Of a stretch of 64,000 nucleotides of DNA, positions 23,480 to 37,347 are shown piece by piece. This stretch comes from Pardosa pseudoannulata (taxonomy: Eukaryota; Arthropoda; Arachnida; Araneae; Lycosidae), in NCBI GenBank assembly GCA_032207245.1, contig CM063507.1, positions 92,453,592 through 92,517,591 of the forward strand, in the 5' to 3' direction. Made by a program: the position numbers and the translations under genes. Under the pieces are notes generated by a model, which saw only the letters and a list, made by a program, of their open reading frames with translations, was not told the origin of the DNA and ran no database searches. The number at the start of each line of letters is the position of its first letter. The stretch's first letter is position 1.

Positions 23480-24870
23480 AATTAGATTTGAGAAATTATC
23501 AAAGCAGTCATTCATAAGGGTATTTGATCAATATCAAATTAATTATTATACTTTTTGAGTTCTGTACTCAAGATAAAATGATACCCAAATTTACATAACA
23601 CAAGAATGTTTTATTCAGACTGAAATTACAATACATGATAAATAAAGGTATTTTGAATTAAAACACTAATACCAGCACTAATGTAAATACAAGTATAAAT
23701 TAGAAATCTTAAAAATTATAGTTTTCATAATTATGAAAATAAAATAACTTTCTTTTATACCTTCATGTATATAGGATATGTTTATCTAATAAGAGATTTT
23801 AAGTTGCTGGCATGCATGTTTTTTATAAGCACCAATGAGTTTTTGATCTTTTGCTTAAGATTATATAATTCACCCAATCATTACTGGAAATAATCTACCA
23901 AAAATATAAAATTTTGTACATTTTACTATGCATAAACTTTAATTATTTGTTTATTAGTGTATCTGACATGTATATATTTACCTATTAAGGAAATAATTAC
24001 AATCATTAAGCATGATTCTTGATCAGAATCTCTTTTCCCAAAATACAGATGCCACTCCAAGTTCAATAAATAAATTACATCATGCTAAATATGTAAGAAA
24101 TAAATAAGAACTTAAAAATGATACTGTCAAATGTAAAAATAATGTTTAGGAAAAACAATTATTTTATAATTACACAACAGAAACTACAGTTTGTTTAAAT
24201 CACATAAATGACCCTTTTCTATGCAAGTAAATTTACAAAAAGCCATTATTTTATCTGAACTCAAAAACTTTTCTATAATAGTAATTTTTATATATCTTTT
24301 AATATATTTTTATAGCCCTGAGCTAAAACAAATATGAGAAAAATATTTTTAAAAATTTGCACTTCTTTCAGAGTATGTATAAATATCTATTTACAGGTGA
24401 GTATATATCTTCATACGTGTTCACATACATATATGTAATAAAGAAAATCTGTTAAGAAATATTTGGAAGCTAGAAGACTAATGGCTTAGTTGCCAAATGT
24501 TTGGCATTTATAAATAAATAAATAATAATGAAAATTTAGTTAATCTGTATTTCAAGTACTCTCATTTTCAATACATAACCCTAAAATTACAATGTTTTTG
24601 GAGTTGTTAGAATTATGGCTAAGATTCTTTATAAACCTAGCCTTATATATTCAGGTACTCCTGATTTTGTAGACTATCCATTTAATGACCTCTTACACTT
24701 ACTACCAATTGTGTTTTGACATACAAAATGGACTATTGAAAAGCATCTGAATTTTAAAGAGGACAAATGTAATAATAATAAGATTAAATAAGATGGTATA
24801 CGATTGGCATCTAAAGATTGGATTTAAAATATGGTGTAACTGATTTCAAAATGGAAGTGATATAAAAACT
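23480..24870. other. AT-rich stretch, nothing recognised
   Basis: No supported gene, RNA or bounded element. Confidence 0.5.
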
Positions 24871-24871
24871 C

Positions 24872-25135
24872 CTCGGCGTTACAGCCTAACCTGGGGGTCA
24901 TGGCCTAGGGTGCTAATTTCCCTTTTCGTGATCAGGGGCCCTGGAGAATGAAGCATGTGTCAAAGTTAGGCGGTCAACCTTACGTGGAACCCTCAGTGTT
25001 TAGTTCCCAAGTGTGTTTGGTCCTCAATTAGTCTGCCCACTGAAGGGGTGAAAGGCTGAGTCAACTTTACCCAATGATTAAACCTGTGTCAGGAGCACAA
25101 AGTGCTGTCCGAACACCACAAGGCTTGGAAGAAAT
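24872..25135. repeat. GC-rich unassigned interspersed repeat
   Basis: Contains GGTCATGGCCTAGGGTGC, GAAGGGGTGAAAGGCTGAGT and AGCACAAAGTGCTGTCC, with composition unlike its surroundings. It looks like a SINE or other short repeat, but I see no B box, no clear TSD and no second copy in this window. Confidence 0.4.
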
Positions 25136-25398
25136 ATACTGCATAAAAATTGATAAAATGAAATAAATTAAGTATGGTCAAAAAGCAAGAAAATTTTATT
25201 TCTGAAAACACATTTTAAACAATATCAGATGAATTAAGTTACTTAAAAGATTTTAGTTATTTTAGCATGCAATAAAGAAAAAAAATGTAGCAAATAGTAC
25301 TAAAATAGTCATAAAATTTTATTAAAAAAAGCTTTTAAAATTAACTATGAAATATCTGGTATAGAATTTTAATCATAAAATAAAAAAATATATTATAA

Positions 25399-25750
25399 TT
25401 ATATATATCCATCTCCTTTTCTACTTTGCTTACATATTATGTGCCAAATTTAATATCTCATGCCCAAAAGATCTACGGTATATTTGCTTCTTATACGCGA
25501 ACAAGTGTTTTCAACTTTGAGTCTTAGAAAGAATAATTTCAGAAGTAGACTGACAAATGAGCATGTAGCATCGTTCCTTAAAATCAGTACATCTCACTTC
25601 GAACTTCAGTATAAGAAACTTTTTAAAATGAAATCGCAATTTCCTTCATCTCATTAACGTATTTAAACTATTACGTACTTGTACATTGTTTTTAAAATTT
25701 TAGAAAAATTTATCTTGGCCCGCCAAATTTATTTTCTTTTGATTTTTGCA
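25399..25750 (+). mobile_element. hAT element fragment
   Basis: Shares its whole length with the interior and right part of the hAT element at 53664-54829 (from ATATATCCATCTCC to TTTATTTTCTTTTGATTTTT). It lacks both terminal repeats. Confidence 0.75.
25460..25657 (+). pseudogene. hAT transposase C-terminal dimerisation-region fragment
   Basis: The frame reads [19 protein letters not shown], then TNEHVASFLKISTSHFE. This corresponds to the E-x-x-FS-x-x-N/S-x-x-K-x-x-x-R-x-x-L-x-x-E-x-L stretch ending Charlie-type hAT transposases, as in the domesticated GTF2IRD2 C-terminus. The usual acidic or Cys residue before FST reads V here. Only this tail survives. A second, frameshifted copy lies at 54530-54640. 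Confidence 0.65.
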
Positions 25751-25879
25751 AAAAGTTTGCTTGTCCTAGAATGTGTTACTTACATTCCCTATAAAGGCTA
25801 TGACCTATCTCAAACTTTCCCAAATTGGCATAAATTACCATGCACAATTTTGTTAAGATCTGTCTAGCCATTTTGGAAT

Positions 25880-26870
25880 GCATATTAGTCCACATACAAA
25901 TTATTTTATAGAGAGATGTTGACAAAAAGAATGAGTGCCATCTGAAGAAATTATTCAGAAATGAAAGAGAGCTATCATTTCAAATACTGAACATTTTAAT
26001 AAAGTTAAAAGTGCAATGAGGGAATTTTTAAAATGCTATTTAGAAATTTATTAAAAAGGGAGGAATAAAAAAGACTATTATACAACACAAACCACACTTA
26101 TGAGTTTCTATTTGACTGTTACTTCCAGAACCTCTATCCTTAAATATACAACTTCTGTTTCATCACTGCTATCTCCCTTACCCAGATCCTTTACAGCTTG
26201 AATTTAAAGAATGATAATATTTACATATGTATATATTCTGTTAATAAAATTGAAATTTATTTTATAAATTTATAATACTGCTACCTTTTTGGTTGATAAA
26301 TTTCTCACCAACCAATTTGTTTAATGACATAATTGTCAAAATGAAACTTAGTTGTAAAACAAAAAGTATCTGTAAAACAAATATGTTAACTATGTACATC
26401 AGTTTTAATTTATATTATAAACCATTAAATATAAATATTTATATAAATTTCCCTACTATAGCAACTTAGTAAATCTAATGAATGCAATAAATAAAAATAT
26501 AAATCACAACTTAATTTTTAAAGGAGGTCAAACCTAACTTTCAGTTCAGGCATGCTCTTTTACTGAGAACATAATATATTGGTAAAACATGCTGATTCAA
26601 GGAAAGTCAAGAACATAAAATTATTTTCTTAAAAAATAGAAGTATTTTACCACAAAAAGTTCACAAGGGTTTAAAAGAACTCCTTCCACAATTCCAGTGT
26701 TAAATAGTTGATTTTACATTTGTTGCTTTTTTCTGGCAGTTGATACACTGATGGTTTGAACTATAATGCCTTAAAATTTTGATTTCCCAAATGGAATGAA
26801 AAATATAAAACCATAAAATGAAAAACACCAGAATTTGCTTACCAAACTGAAAGTTGATATACTGCACACT
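25880..26870. other. AT-rich stretch, nothing recognised
   Basis: No supported gene or bounded element. Confidence 0.5.
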
Positions 26871-26886
26871 ATTTTATGGAATATTC

Positions 26887-27511
26887 GCTTAGCCTGCCTC
26901 CACCGTTACTTCATCGATTTCGTCGGGTGTACGGTTCTGTCCCCGGTGAAGACAAAAACTCTAAAACTTAACAAAAATTAATAAAAATTGTTTTTTATGT
27001 TTATTTATCATTATTTAGGCCCTTTTCGGAATTTTAGTGCAATTTATTTATTTTTAAAACATATATTTCTATTTTTTCAAAATTTTTAACTTTATCGTTT
27101 CTGATCATTATTATTCAATAAACAAAAATTTATAAAACCTAATCTAAGTTAATAAAAATTATTTTTGCGTTTAAAAATTATTATTTAGGCCCTTTTTGGA
27201 ACTTTAATACAACTTATTTATTTTTAAAACATATACTTTTATTTTTTTCGATCTTGTTCATTATTATTCTACATTTTCGGCTTTTTTCGTACGAATGTCA
27301 CTGGCCACAAAAATATTTTATGTTTTTCTATCCCTAAACTCTCTACTCTCTAGTTTTGTGTTACGAACTCACGAATCCACCCTTCTATCTCTTTGCTCTT
27401 TTTGTGTTTATTTTTCGCTCATTGTCATTTTTGTGCTTACTGACAGAAGCTTCTGGATTGACGGGCTTGGCCCATGTGGTCCAGTTGCCACACCACCTTT
27501 GATGCCATTGA
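26887..27511. mobile_element. Unclassified 625-bp insertion with 10-bp TSD
   Basis: TGGAATATTC occurs at 26877-26886 and 27512-27521. The right edge is GGCTTGGCCCATGTGGTCC, then GATGCCATTGA; the left edge is GCTTAGCCTGCCTCC. The inside holds two direct copies, about 190 bp apart, of TTATTTAGGCCCTTTT followed by GGAA-TTTA. No terminal inverted repeat is evident. Confidence 0.6.
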
Positions 27512-27721
27512 TGGAATATTCTGTTTAGAACTATAAATTTCTCCAGTAATATTTAAAAATAAGTATTTTATTAATGCGAACTCTCATCAATTACTAATAT
27601 ACCTCTTTAGCCAATATATATATATGTGAGTGTGCATGTATGTAACAAAATATTATAGAAGGCCATAGGGGACTTAAAAACTCATGCTAATAACTACAAG
27701 AAACTTTTCAGGGTGATTCTT

Positions 27722-28026
27722 TATATATTTTAAAACTTTTAATCCTAGTTTGAGTGAACTTCTGGGTGAAACTCCTCATCCCAAACTGTTTGAGTTTCTC
27801 TATCGTACTAGTGTTTTAGACCTCATTTAAATGATTTTTAATGTTTTAATGCGAGTCTTTACCTCGTCTTTGCTGTATTTATTTTTATAAATTTTTAGTA
27901 TTTTCTCCTACATTTAAATTACAATTAAAATAATTTTGTTTCAATATGTGCTCTTTTGTTTGGCGCAGCATATCCTAACTTGGATCTTGCGCCAATAAAC
28001 CATAACCAACCAACCAACCAACCAAC
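27722..28026 (+). mobile_element. 5'-truncated LINE, hairpin type b, 13-bp TSD
   Basis: Codes NPSLSELLGETPHPKLFEFL, matching the copy at 6452. Hairpin TTGGCGCA...TGCGCCAA (27960-27995) with inner ATCC/GGAT, then a CCAA tail. CAGGGTGATTCTT is duplicated at 27709-27721 and 28027-28039. Confidence 0.92.
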
Positions 28027-28039
28027 CAGGGTGATTCTT

Positions 28040-29963
28040 AATGGTGTATGTCAGTGACATATTCTCTAAATCGAGAGCACAAAATCTTTGCCATGAGTTT
28101 ATCCCTGGGAAATAGAAATGATTGCACTCTCAGATTAAGATATTAATCATCAGGAAGTAGGAGTTAAAATTAAGAAAAATATTAGTCACTTATTAGGATA
28201 ATTTTTAATGTATTACACACACACATATATATATATAATACAAACATACACATGCATTTCAAACAGGTAATGAAAACAAATACCTAATGATATATAATGC
28301 CTCTTTATAATGATTTATAAAAAAAATCAAACAAAATATCTGACTTTTTATAATAATGGATCCCAGATAAGCATGCAGTTACGATCTTAACTACAGTGTG
28401 TTAAACATTATGTAGTTGTTATATAGATCAAAATGATATCATTTAAATAATATATGGCAGATGTAGAACTTCTATAAGAAACTTTTTAAAATATTGAAGT
28501 ATGACTATTTTTTTAGAAGTTTTAAGATTAATGATACAATAAATATTACTACAGCTAAATTCAATATTTGTCATGATCTGTGCCAGCAGATCTTAAAGAT
28601 GGGTATAAGTACAAGCCAGGGATATTCGGGCAATAATCAAAAATAATGAAAAATTCATACAAAGAGTTTTAATAATCACATTAAAAGACAGTTGAGCATT
28701 AAATCTGCATTATTTTTAGTTCTTTTCCTTCAAACTGCTTTAAGGGTGGATGTGTCACAATTTTTTTTTAGCTTGACAAGGGTGCTGTGACAAAAAAAAA
28801 AGTTTCAGAACTATTGATTTATGAAATCATTTGTTATACAAATTCAAATTTTATTTAAAAAAAACTGAAATAATACCTAATCACATTTAAAGAGTTATAT
28901 TCGAAAAGAAGATAGTCTACATTAGAGGTCCTACACTGCTATGTTTTTTGTTTTTTTTAATACAATTTTATTGCAAATAATAAACAACCTTGTGTTTAAT
29001 CCAAACTTGACTTTTTCATTTCATATCATACATTTTATAGTTACTAAAATAATATTTTTAATATTTAACACACAATTAAACAGTAAAAATGTCAGTTATA
29101 TCAATACGATAAAAATAAATTGCATAAATAATGTCATGGCTCTTTCTAAAAAAATTGTTAATTACCATTGGTAAATTAACATTAAATTTCAAATTTTGGG
29201 GTTTTGTTAAAAATTCTACCAATTTCTTTTTTTTTTTTTTTTTTTTAACACGTAATTGACAAGGAATTAATCAGCTTTGATTTAGAATGGCTAGATTCAG
29301 CAATTATTGGAAAAACTTATTTCATTACACTCCATGCATGCTCTTACACCATCAGATCTACCGCCCGAGTGATGTAAATTCTGTCATCCTAAAGCGAGAG
29401 CAAGGCAAATTTCTCATGAGAATTATATTAGCTTATCACTACCTTGGTGCTAGAAATGCCAGATGATCAGTAAAAAATGGCCCTAACACAGTTGAAATTA
29501 TGAATGAATCATTAAGATGTCATGAGAAAACACATTGAAATACAGAAATAATCGCAAATTAATGATTTTATTACTGAGAAACAGAAACAATTGCATTCTT
29601 TGGATTGAAGAATTTAGTTCTGGAGAAAAAAAATTTAGTTACTTATTAGGATAGATTTTTAATATATTACATACATATGATAGAAAATTTCAGAGTTATT
29701 ATGCTTTTTCTAAAATAAATTAATTTAAATTTTCAAGAATCAATTATGAGATAAACTTTAGAGCTCAACTTCTCTCGATTGTTCTCAACGAACTTTGTTC
29801 ACTTTGGTTGCGAACCTCACATATAGTACAAGTATTTCATAATGCTACACAAAATCCTGTATTTTTTAAATTTATATATAGTGAAATTGAATAAGCCCTC
29901 CTCTGCCGAATATTTACAATATGAGTTATGCATCCTATCTACCAGAGTACAGTTGTCTTTCTG

Positions 29964-29997
<34 letters not shown>

Positions 29998-31750
29998 AAG
30001 CATGTTGTACTGATTCACTCAGATTGCCAGCATTAAATAGAAAATATCAAATACTTTATAATTTAATAATTCAGTATTAAATAGTATTGAATTTCTTTTC
30101 TCAACAATTAAATGCCTTGTGCAGACATGCCAATATTCAGGAACCCATGTCAGGAGCAACAATATGATTTTAGATGATAACATGCTAATTACATGCTTGT
30201 AATTTACATACATTATAAACAATACAAAATAACAATGCAGATTATACATAAGTACATATCTTACTGATTTCTAAATTAAAATTAAATTAAAAGATAAATA
30301 CACAGTAGTAAATTGTAAAGCGTAAACCAAAATTTATTCAATTCAACGATGTGTAAGTAGCTTTTTTAGCTATAACAACTTATTTTTCAGAACAGTTTTT
30401 CTTGTAGCAACATTGACCTTGATTAAAACATTTACATTTTTCTATCATCAGGGATTCTACAGTTTGTCTACCAAAATTTGACCTAAATTCAATTTGGTTT
30501 TTCCACACAGTATTGAAAACTATTTAGCATACAGCATTACTGTGTAAAAAGAGTAATTTATTCAGCATTATTTTTGACAAAACTCTGTATTTAATTGCTG
30601 AGTTGTGATCTTTTAGTTAAAGTTTTGGTATTTTCCGGAGCAATCTGAGGAGTTCCCGGAGTTATCAATTTTCCTAATTTCTCCGGAGTAGTTGGCATGT
30701 CTGCTTGTGTTCTCTTTTAAGGGAAGTTAAAAAAATAGTTTGCTGAATTAAGTTTTCTTCAGAGGATTTTTCCTTTTTTGTGATCATTTATAATTTTGAC
30801 CTATAGATTGACAGTTAAGATTTTTCAAGCCTTTCACATAACTCTTTGGCAACTACATTGACTGAAATTATAACAAATTGCTTTATTTGTTACAGAGTTT
30901 AACTTTACAGTAGTGTTTACTGAGGTAGATTAAAACTGGCTTAAGTCCTAAGTGCATTAAAAAAATAATAAATAAAAAATAATAAATTTTAAAATGGACT
31001 TTTTTAAAAGAGAGAATTGGGGGGAAAAATACATTTTATTAAAAAAATCATGCTCATCTGAACTCTTTTGAGCACATAATGCCTTGCAGTCCAATACAGA
31101 CAAGAAATTGCCCCATTAGATGGGAGAGTCGAAAAGGAACCCAAAGAAATAACATCCTGTAGGGAAATTTAAGTAAATTTAAGAGTATGGAAACTAATCA
31201 TGGGTTATCATATTACTTTTCTTTATAATCCTCCAAAAATACATATTAACCACACTTTTAAATAAATAAACAAATATGTATTGCTTAAAGTATATTTCAA
31301 CAAACTTTTAATATGAATATACAGAATTTTACTTGAAAATAATATATAAAAACATATGAATTGTTTTTCTAGCTTTTGGTTTAGTAAAAAAAAGTTGAAA
31401 TTATGTCTGACATTTTCCATTTATAAAAATTTCTAGACCTTTTTAATAACACACACACACACACACTTTTAAAAACCAAGTCACCAATAGATTGTAAACA
31501 TTTACTTGTTGCATTGATCCTTTGCGAAATTTTTTTCCATAAGCCTGTTACTACAGCAGTTTTATAATCACTCATTTATTAATAATTATTTTAACAACAT
31601 TTTGTGTGTGTGTGTGTGTGTGTGGTAATACATAACTCATTTAATGCCACTTTTATATTTTTGTAGTCACATAACACTAAAACTGCATCTGCTCTGAAAT
31701 ATTACCTTATTAGGCAATTTACTTTATAAGAACCTTTATCCAATCATTGC
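28040..31750. other. AT-rich intergenic stretch without recognised genes
   Basis: Contains long T and A runs (29229-29246, 29967-29993) and CA/GT microsatellites (31449-31466, 31603-31624). Open frames here are composed mainly of AT-rich codons and have no recognisable motifs. Confidence 0.55.
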
Positions 31751-31767
31751 TCTTTGGACTTGTCATG

Positions 31768-31945
31768 GTCTTGGTTTTGGAGCACAACGGTCTACTTTTT
31801 GCAACACAAGGGCTAATGAGACCTGGACCTACTGCTTAAAGCCGATTCCGGACGGCTACGAACATCCATGCCATAGTGGGATTCGAACCCATGTACTCCA
31901 GTTCTGAAGGCCAGCACCCTAACCATTCGGCCATTGCTCGGCATT
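31768..31945 (-). mobile_element. tRNA-derived SINE, copy 6
   Basis: Reverse orientation with intact B box (GGATTCGAACCC) and body (CTTAAAGCCGATTCCGG). Flanks TTGTCATG (31760-31767) and TTGTCCATG (31948-31956) are a near-exact duplication. Confidence 0.85.
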
Positions 31946-32920
31946 AGTTGTCCATGAAAATAAGTAAATGCAACTATACTATAATGTTTCAATGTTGGTT
32001 CAAAACTTGCAATAACAAATGCATTAAAATGTGTAAAGTTGTATGCCCCTGAGTGCATACCCACCATTAAACCTGCCTATGTTTATATATGATAGTAAAT
32101 AAATCTCTTATTGAAAAATGTTTCTTTAAAAAATTATAACTACAATGGTCAAAATAACTATTCAACACAGTAAAGGCTGTAATATTCAAAGTTATTTAAA
32201 CTTCCCATTTTTATTAAAAAAAAAAACTCTCCTGAATCCACAATTATATACTTACATTTAAGATATTCATCAATATATTTTTAGCATAAATAATTCAGGC
32301 ATTAATGGGTTAAGCTTCCTCCATAATTTTCCATCATTTTCTCAAAACATTTATTTTTGCCCCCTGTCACTTCAGAAATTGAAGTGTGGTATATATATAT
32401 GTATGTATAAACATACGCACACTATCTCCTAAATAAATTTTATTGGATTAAAATGAGAAAGGAGACAATTTAAACCTGGAATACAGTTATGGGTTTAACA
32501 CTGCAATTTTGACATAAATATATAATTGCAACCTAAATTTCAAAGGAGAGGTTCAAATTTAATAAATTCTACATATATAAATATTTCTCTTTCCACCTAA
32601 AATATTGGAATATTATTAAAGAGTAATCTTTAAGTCAACTTGGCAGATTCATTTTTTTTTTCATTCTCTTAAAATGTAGTAGAGTAATACTGAAATATTA
32701 ACTTAACACTAGAATTACAGTGTTTCAGGCAAATCTAGAATTATATGAAGGAACCATTTTAAACTCTGTATTACGGAACAGCATGTTTCTGTATTTTAGA
32801 GGCACATGCTAATAAAAGTAAAATGAACAGAATCTAAACTTCAAAATTTATTGTATATTATGTCCCTACAAATGCATCATGAGGTCTTGCATTTAGAATA
32901 GAATCAATTAAATTTGTACA

Positions 32921-33095
32921 GTTGGTTTGGTTTGGTTTTGGAGTGCTATGGTCTACTTTTTGCAACATGAGGGTTAATGAGACCGGGACCTACTGCTTAA
33001 AGCCAATTCCGAATGACTACGAACATCCATGTCATAGTGGGATTCGAACCCATAAACTCCGGTTCTGAAGGCCAGCACCCTAACCATTTGCCCAT
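32921..33095 (-). mobile_element. tRNA-derived SINE, copy 7
   Basis: Reverse orientation. Tail GTTGGTTTGGTTTGGTTTT, body CTTAAAGCCAATTCCGA, B box GGATTCGAACCC. The head shows ACCATTTGCCCAT. TSD not evident. Confidence 0.85.
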
Positions 33096-33128
33096 GATTT
33101 TATTCCAATGTACTGATGTCATAGAACA

Positions 33129-33545
33129 ACAGTTCTTTAACTTTTTGAGGGGCTAAGATAGCTCAATTAAAAGAAACAACCCTATAACTAGAGGGTTTCA
33201 AAAATGAGGTCAATCAAAGATCCACTGTGTTTATTAATGGTGATTGGGGCATGTAAAATAGATTCAAGGTCACAATAGCCTCCAAGTTCCCAAATTACAC
33301 CAAGCCTGGGAGTCTTCTACTTGGACCCTTCTTCTAAATTATGATGTCCCACTTGAACAATGTTATTTTCTTTCCCCTAGATGTGCTCATCAGACAAAAG
33401 GCACATCCCTTCACCTTATATCAAGTAGCTTCTAGCTCACATGCTTGTCTCATTCAAACAGCAACAGCAAAAGCAAACTTGTTTTGCTGCAGCAACCTCT
33501 GCCATATTGTTGAGAAACTCAGTTTGAGAACCACAGAGGTAAAGG
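33129..33545. mobile_element. hAT-type MITE with CAGTTCTTTAACTTTTTG end, containing a second SINE type
   Basis: Left CAGTTCTTTAACTTTTTGAGG and right CAGTTTGAGAACCACAGAGG (inverted: CCTCTGTGGTTCTCAAACTG) resemble the CAGTGGTTCTCAAACTTTTTG ends of many hAT MITEs. The middle (33150-33350) holds a copy of the SINE also seen at 34645. Borders are approximate. Confidence 0.45.
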
Positions 33546-33733
33546 AACCACCTTGAGAGAAATAAAATACAATTCTTAGTATATTTTGACAGTGGAGGAA
33601 GTGGGGAGGGAATACAACTTAAATTTTTAACATTTAAGCATCTCCATGCTTTTGTTAATACACTTTCTTATTTTTAGTTTACTTTTCTTGATTATTGTTT
33701 TTAGTTGACTTTTTTTTTTTCTTGATTATTGTC

Positions 33734-33903
33734 GAACGATAGCCGAATGGTAGAGCGCTGCTCTTTGGAACTTGAGTTCGCAGGTTCGAATCCCGCTGTG
33801 GGCATGGATGTTTGTAGCCGTTTGGAATCGACTTTAAGCTGTAGGTCCCGTTCTCATTAGCCCCCGTGTGTAAAACAGTAGATCATAGCACTCCAAACCA
33901 AAC
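33734..33903 (+). mobile_element. tRNA-derived SINE, copy 8, 13-bp TSD
   Basis: A box AGCCGAATGGTAGAG, B box GGTTCGAATCCCG, tail CACTCCAAACCAAACC. CTTGATTATTGTC is duplicated exactly at 33721-33733 and 33904-33916. A further CTTGATTATTGT occurs upstream, at about 33687. Confidence 0.92.
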
Positions 33904-34194
33904 CTTGATTATTGTCATGGCACCCCTGGTATACGCTCACAGCCTACCTGGATGCTGTACCATCCAATTTGAGAACAGCACTTATAGAATATCTATATAA
34001 TTATTTTTAACATTCTTAACATGCACATTAAGATTTTTTTCTATGGTAATGGTAAACAGAAAAATCATACTTTTAAGAATGGAAATACCTTATTCAGTGC
34101 TAATCATGCAATACTTTGGTTATTAATTTAAGTAATAAATCTCAATTAGTACTGATTGGTTCACTATTAGGAGGTTTGGAAAGATTTAGGACCT

Positions 34195-34583
34195 ATTCCC
34201 ACCTCTCACTGGATATTTGCAAGATCTTATAAAAATCCTGAAAATATTTTGGAGTATTTATAATTTAAAATCATGCAGTAAACTTTAAAATAAAACTGTT
34301 AACAGTACTTATTGAATTGTTTAAACTACAGATGCATAATATAAATATATCAAAAAGAAAGGAATGAAATTGTGATTTTTATAAATTACTATTCCCACCT
34401 TTCATTAGATATTTCCAAGACCTCATAAAAATCCTGAAAATATTTTGGAGTATTATAATTTAAAATAATCCAGTAAACTTTAAAATTAAACTGTTAACAG
34501 TACTTATTGAATTGTTTAAACTACAGATGCATAATATAAATATATCAAAAAGAAACAAATGAAATTGTGATTTTCATAAATAA
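34195..34583. repeat. Tandem duplication, period about 196 bp
   Basis: The segment starting ATTCCCACCT and continuing ATCCTGAAAATATTTTGGAG through ACTACAGATGCATAATAT occurs twice, starting at 34195 and 34391. The copies are about 95 percent alike by eye. Confidence 0.88.
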
Positions 34584-34644
34584 AGTGCTTAAAAAATTGT
34601 ACATGAATATAACAAATAAATATAATAAATATAAGTTTCATTTT

Positions 34645-34990
34645 GAGCCACAATACTCAATTGGCAAAAGCAGCAATCTCATAAGTAGAGGGTTATAGAA
34701 TCAAGGCTCCAGCTGGCCAAAGATCCACCAAGGTCAAAGGTTCATGGTCACAGTGTTCTCCAAGTCCCCACACAGTATTTCTATAGGTGGCAGGCCAAGC
34801 CTGGGGGGGGGGGTCTTCAGTTTGGTCTCTGCATCTAAATTATGAGGACCCATTTGAGGTTTAGTCAGTGTTCAGTCTTCATGGCTCCTCGCTCAAGTTT
34901 ATCCTTAGCAATTGACCAATCACATATCGCAACAGGGTCTACTGGAATCGGTGTTAGACTTCCTACACCAGGGGGATGACTAACAACAAC
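34645..34990 (+). mobile_element. Second SINE family, with 12-bp TSD
   Basis: AAGTTTCATTTT flanks it at 34633-34644 and 34991-35002. The head has a tRNA-like A region (CTCAATTGGCAAAAGCAG) and a decayed B region (GGTTATAGAATCAAGGC), followed by CAGCTGGCCAAAGATCCACC. It ends in an AAC repeat. A related copy lies at about 33150-33350. Confidence 0.7.
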
Positions 34991-35009
34991 AAGTTTCATT
35001 TTTGAAAAC

Positions 35010-37340
35010 TTTTAACTTCTTTTGTTTTTCCATTCATTGCATTTTTTAGAATTTAGCTTTATTTTTCTAAAAACAGGGATTAAAGACATTTGGTTAAGGT
35101 AGAAAATCTGGTTCTTTAGCAATTACATCTGTCTTTTCTAAAACATTAATTCATGCAGTTAAATTAGAAGTTCCATAGCTAGAAGATTCATCACTATTAG
35201 TCTGTATCAGTGTCTACTTTTGCCCCGTTGAAGTACTTTTCAACTGTCCACAACATTCTTTATCTAATTTTATAGGAGCAGTTAAACCCAGGATTCCTGA
35301 TTTATCATAGCTAAAAAATGCAAAATTCTGGAGAAAACCTGGCATACAAACACCCCTGGATGTGATCAATATAACAAAATGTATTGAAACAGATTCTAAA
35401 GCCACTTGATGATGAATTTTTTGTCAGCATAGTAGAACAGGCTCATGAGGAAGAAAGTGAAAATAAAAAAAAAAACTGAAAATTTAAAGAAATAAACAGT
35501 GCAAACAGAAAAAACTTAACATTGATTAATTTTAAAGAATTATTTAATGCCATTTGATGAACATGTAAACCTATTAAAAAAATTCACTCATTTTAAAACA
35601 AAGCAAATATTAAAGAATGATATTCTGTGCTATTGTACAATGCACAAGGAATAAAGAGAAAAAAAATGGTGAAAAAGTTTCACTGATTTTCTTGTTAAAA
35701 AATGTTTTTCTTTTTTATTTTGTAAAAATTAAGCAAAATAAGCTTTATTATTTTTACTTTCTACCTTTTTTATTATTTCACATTGGATTTAGGTAAATAT
35801 ATAAATATATTTATTTTAATAAAATTTATTAAGGACAAATTACATATTTTACTACAGAAATAATACTTCTCTCCATGCAAATTCATTTGACGTGGTACTT
35901 AGAGTATAGGCTCTTACACTGTGGTCTAGAGATCCCTCAGCAAACAATTTGGACATTAACCTTACATTCTCCAACATTTTCTTTTATTCAAATGACTCAT
36001 TAACCCTTTAAAGGTCACCTATATAAAATCTTTAGAATTTAATGAAATTAGTTTATACATATTATCTATGAACTGCATAAATACAAAATGTATTAAAATT
36101 TTTCTTTAAAATCCTTAGGTTTGCATCAGGAATACCGTAGGAGAGATTGAGGGGTTTAACTGACAAACCCTACGCCTTGTATAGCATCAATATAATACTT
36201 TGTAAAATTTTAATTATATTGGAAGAACAATAAATAAGTGTTCTTAAAAAGTACAATAAATAAATAGTTTAAAAATTTATAAGTCTTGTTTGAATAGATA
36301 TTTTTGTTTGGGGTCATACGTGAAAGAAATAGAATTACTAACTTTCCAGGTATATCAAGTTTAAATACATATATTTCAAAATAAAAAAAAAAATTAATTA
36401 TAGTACTATCCTTTATTGTAATTTTTAAATGTCAAAAACATAAAAAACCAAAAAAGCTATTCATATATCTCCAAAAAATAGTGAAAAAAATGTTTAACAG
36501 GAGGTTTCCCTTCGAAACCACTGTCCACTATAGGGTTAAATAAAAATTCAACATGGTCAAAATATTTTGCATTTGTTGTTACTTAACTAGTTATCAACAT
36601 AACTAAAGAATAATTAGTAAAAATTTAATTAATTTTATTTAACTAAAAATGAAAAAAAAATGCAATTTTTTTTACTTTTGTTATGACTATTTGCACAGCA
36701 TAGAAACATGTAGCTATAATAGACGAGGTACTTGGGAGAAGATGCATGTTCAATCAAGCTTTCCTTGTAGTATGCTAATTCCCATATATTTTTTAATCTC
36801 TATTCTAATTAAAATGTTTGTCACTATAACTGTGCAAGATCATTTATTATATTAATCAGTGGTACATTTTTACCAATAATTATTATAATGTATTCTCTGA
36901 GATCACTGAGTCAGAAATGAAGTTTCAAAAATAGCATAAAATGCCTAGAGTTAGGATGGGGTCTTAAAAAAATGTTGTTCAAGACTAGACATGGACTTTA
37001 GATTACATAAATTAAAAAAAAAAACCTGTTTTAGAGTAACCAATTAACAGTACTATGTAAGGTATTCCAGTATTCAGTACCCTAATGGAATTTTATAAAT
37101 ATATGACCAGAAAAATATCATTTTATGCAACTTTCTTGACACATTTGCCATTTTTTTACCAGTAGACACCCTGTATTTTCATAAGCACTGAAAAAAAAAG
37201 TTTGCAATGCCTTATGTAATTCTAGTGTTAACATATAATAATTTAAAATTTGTGTAATCTTTCTCCATTTAATTTTTTGATATCTACACTATTTGAAATA
37301 TCCTAACTATCGAAAAATATTTTTCTCTTTCATAAAACTT
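35010..37340. other. AT-rich stretch downstream of SLC30A6
   Basis: No supported gene or bounded element. Part of it may be 3' UTR. Confidence 0.45.
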
Positions 37341-37347
37341 ACAGTAT

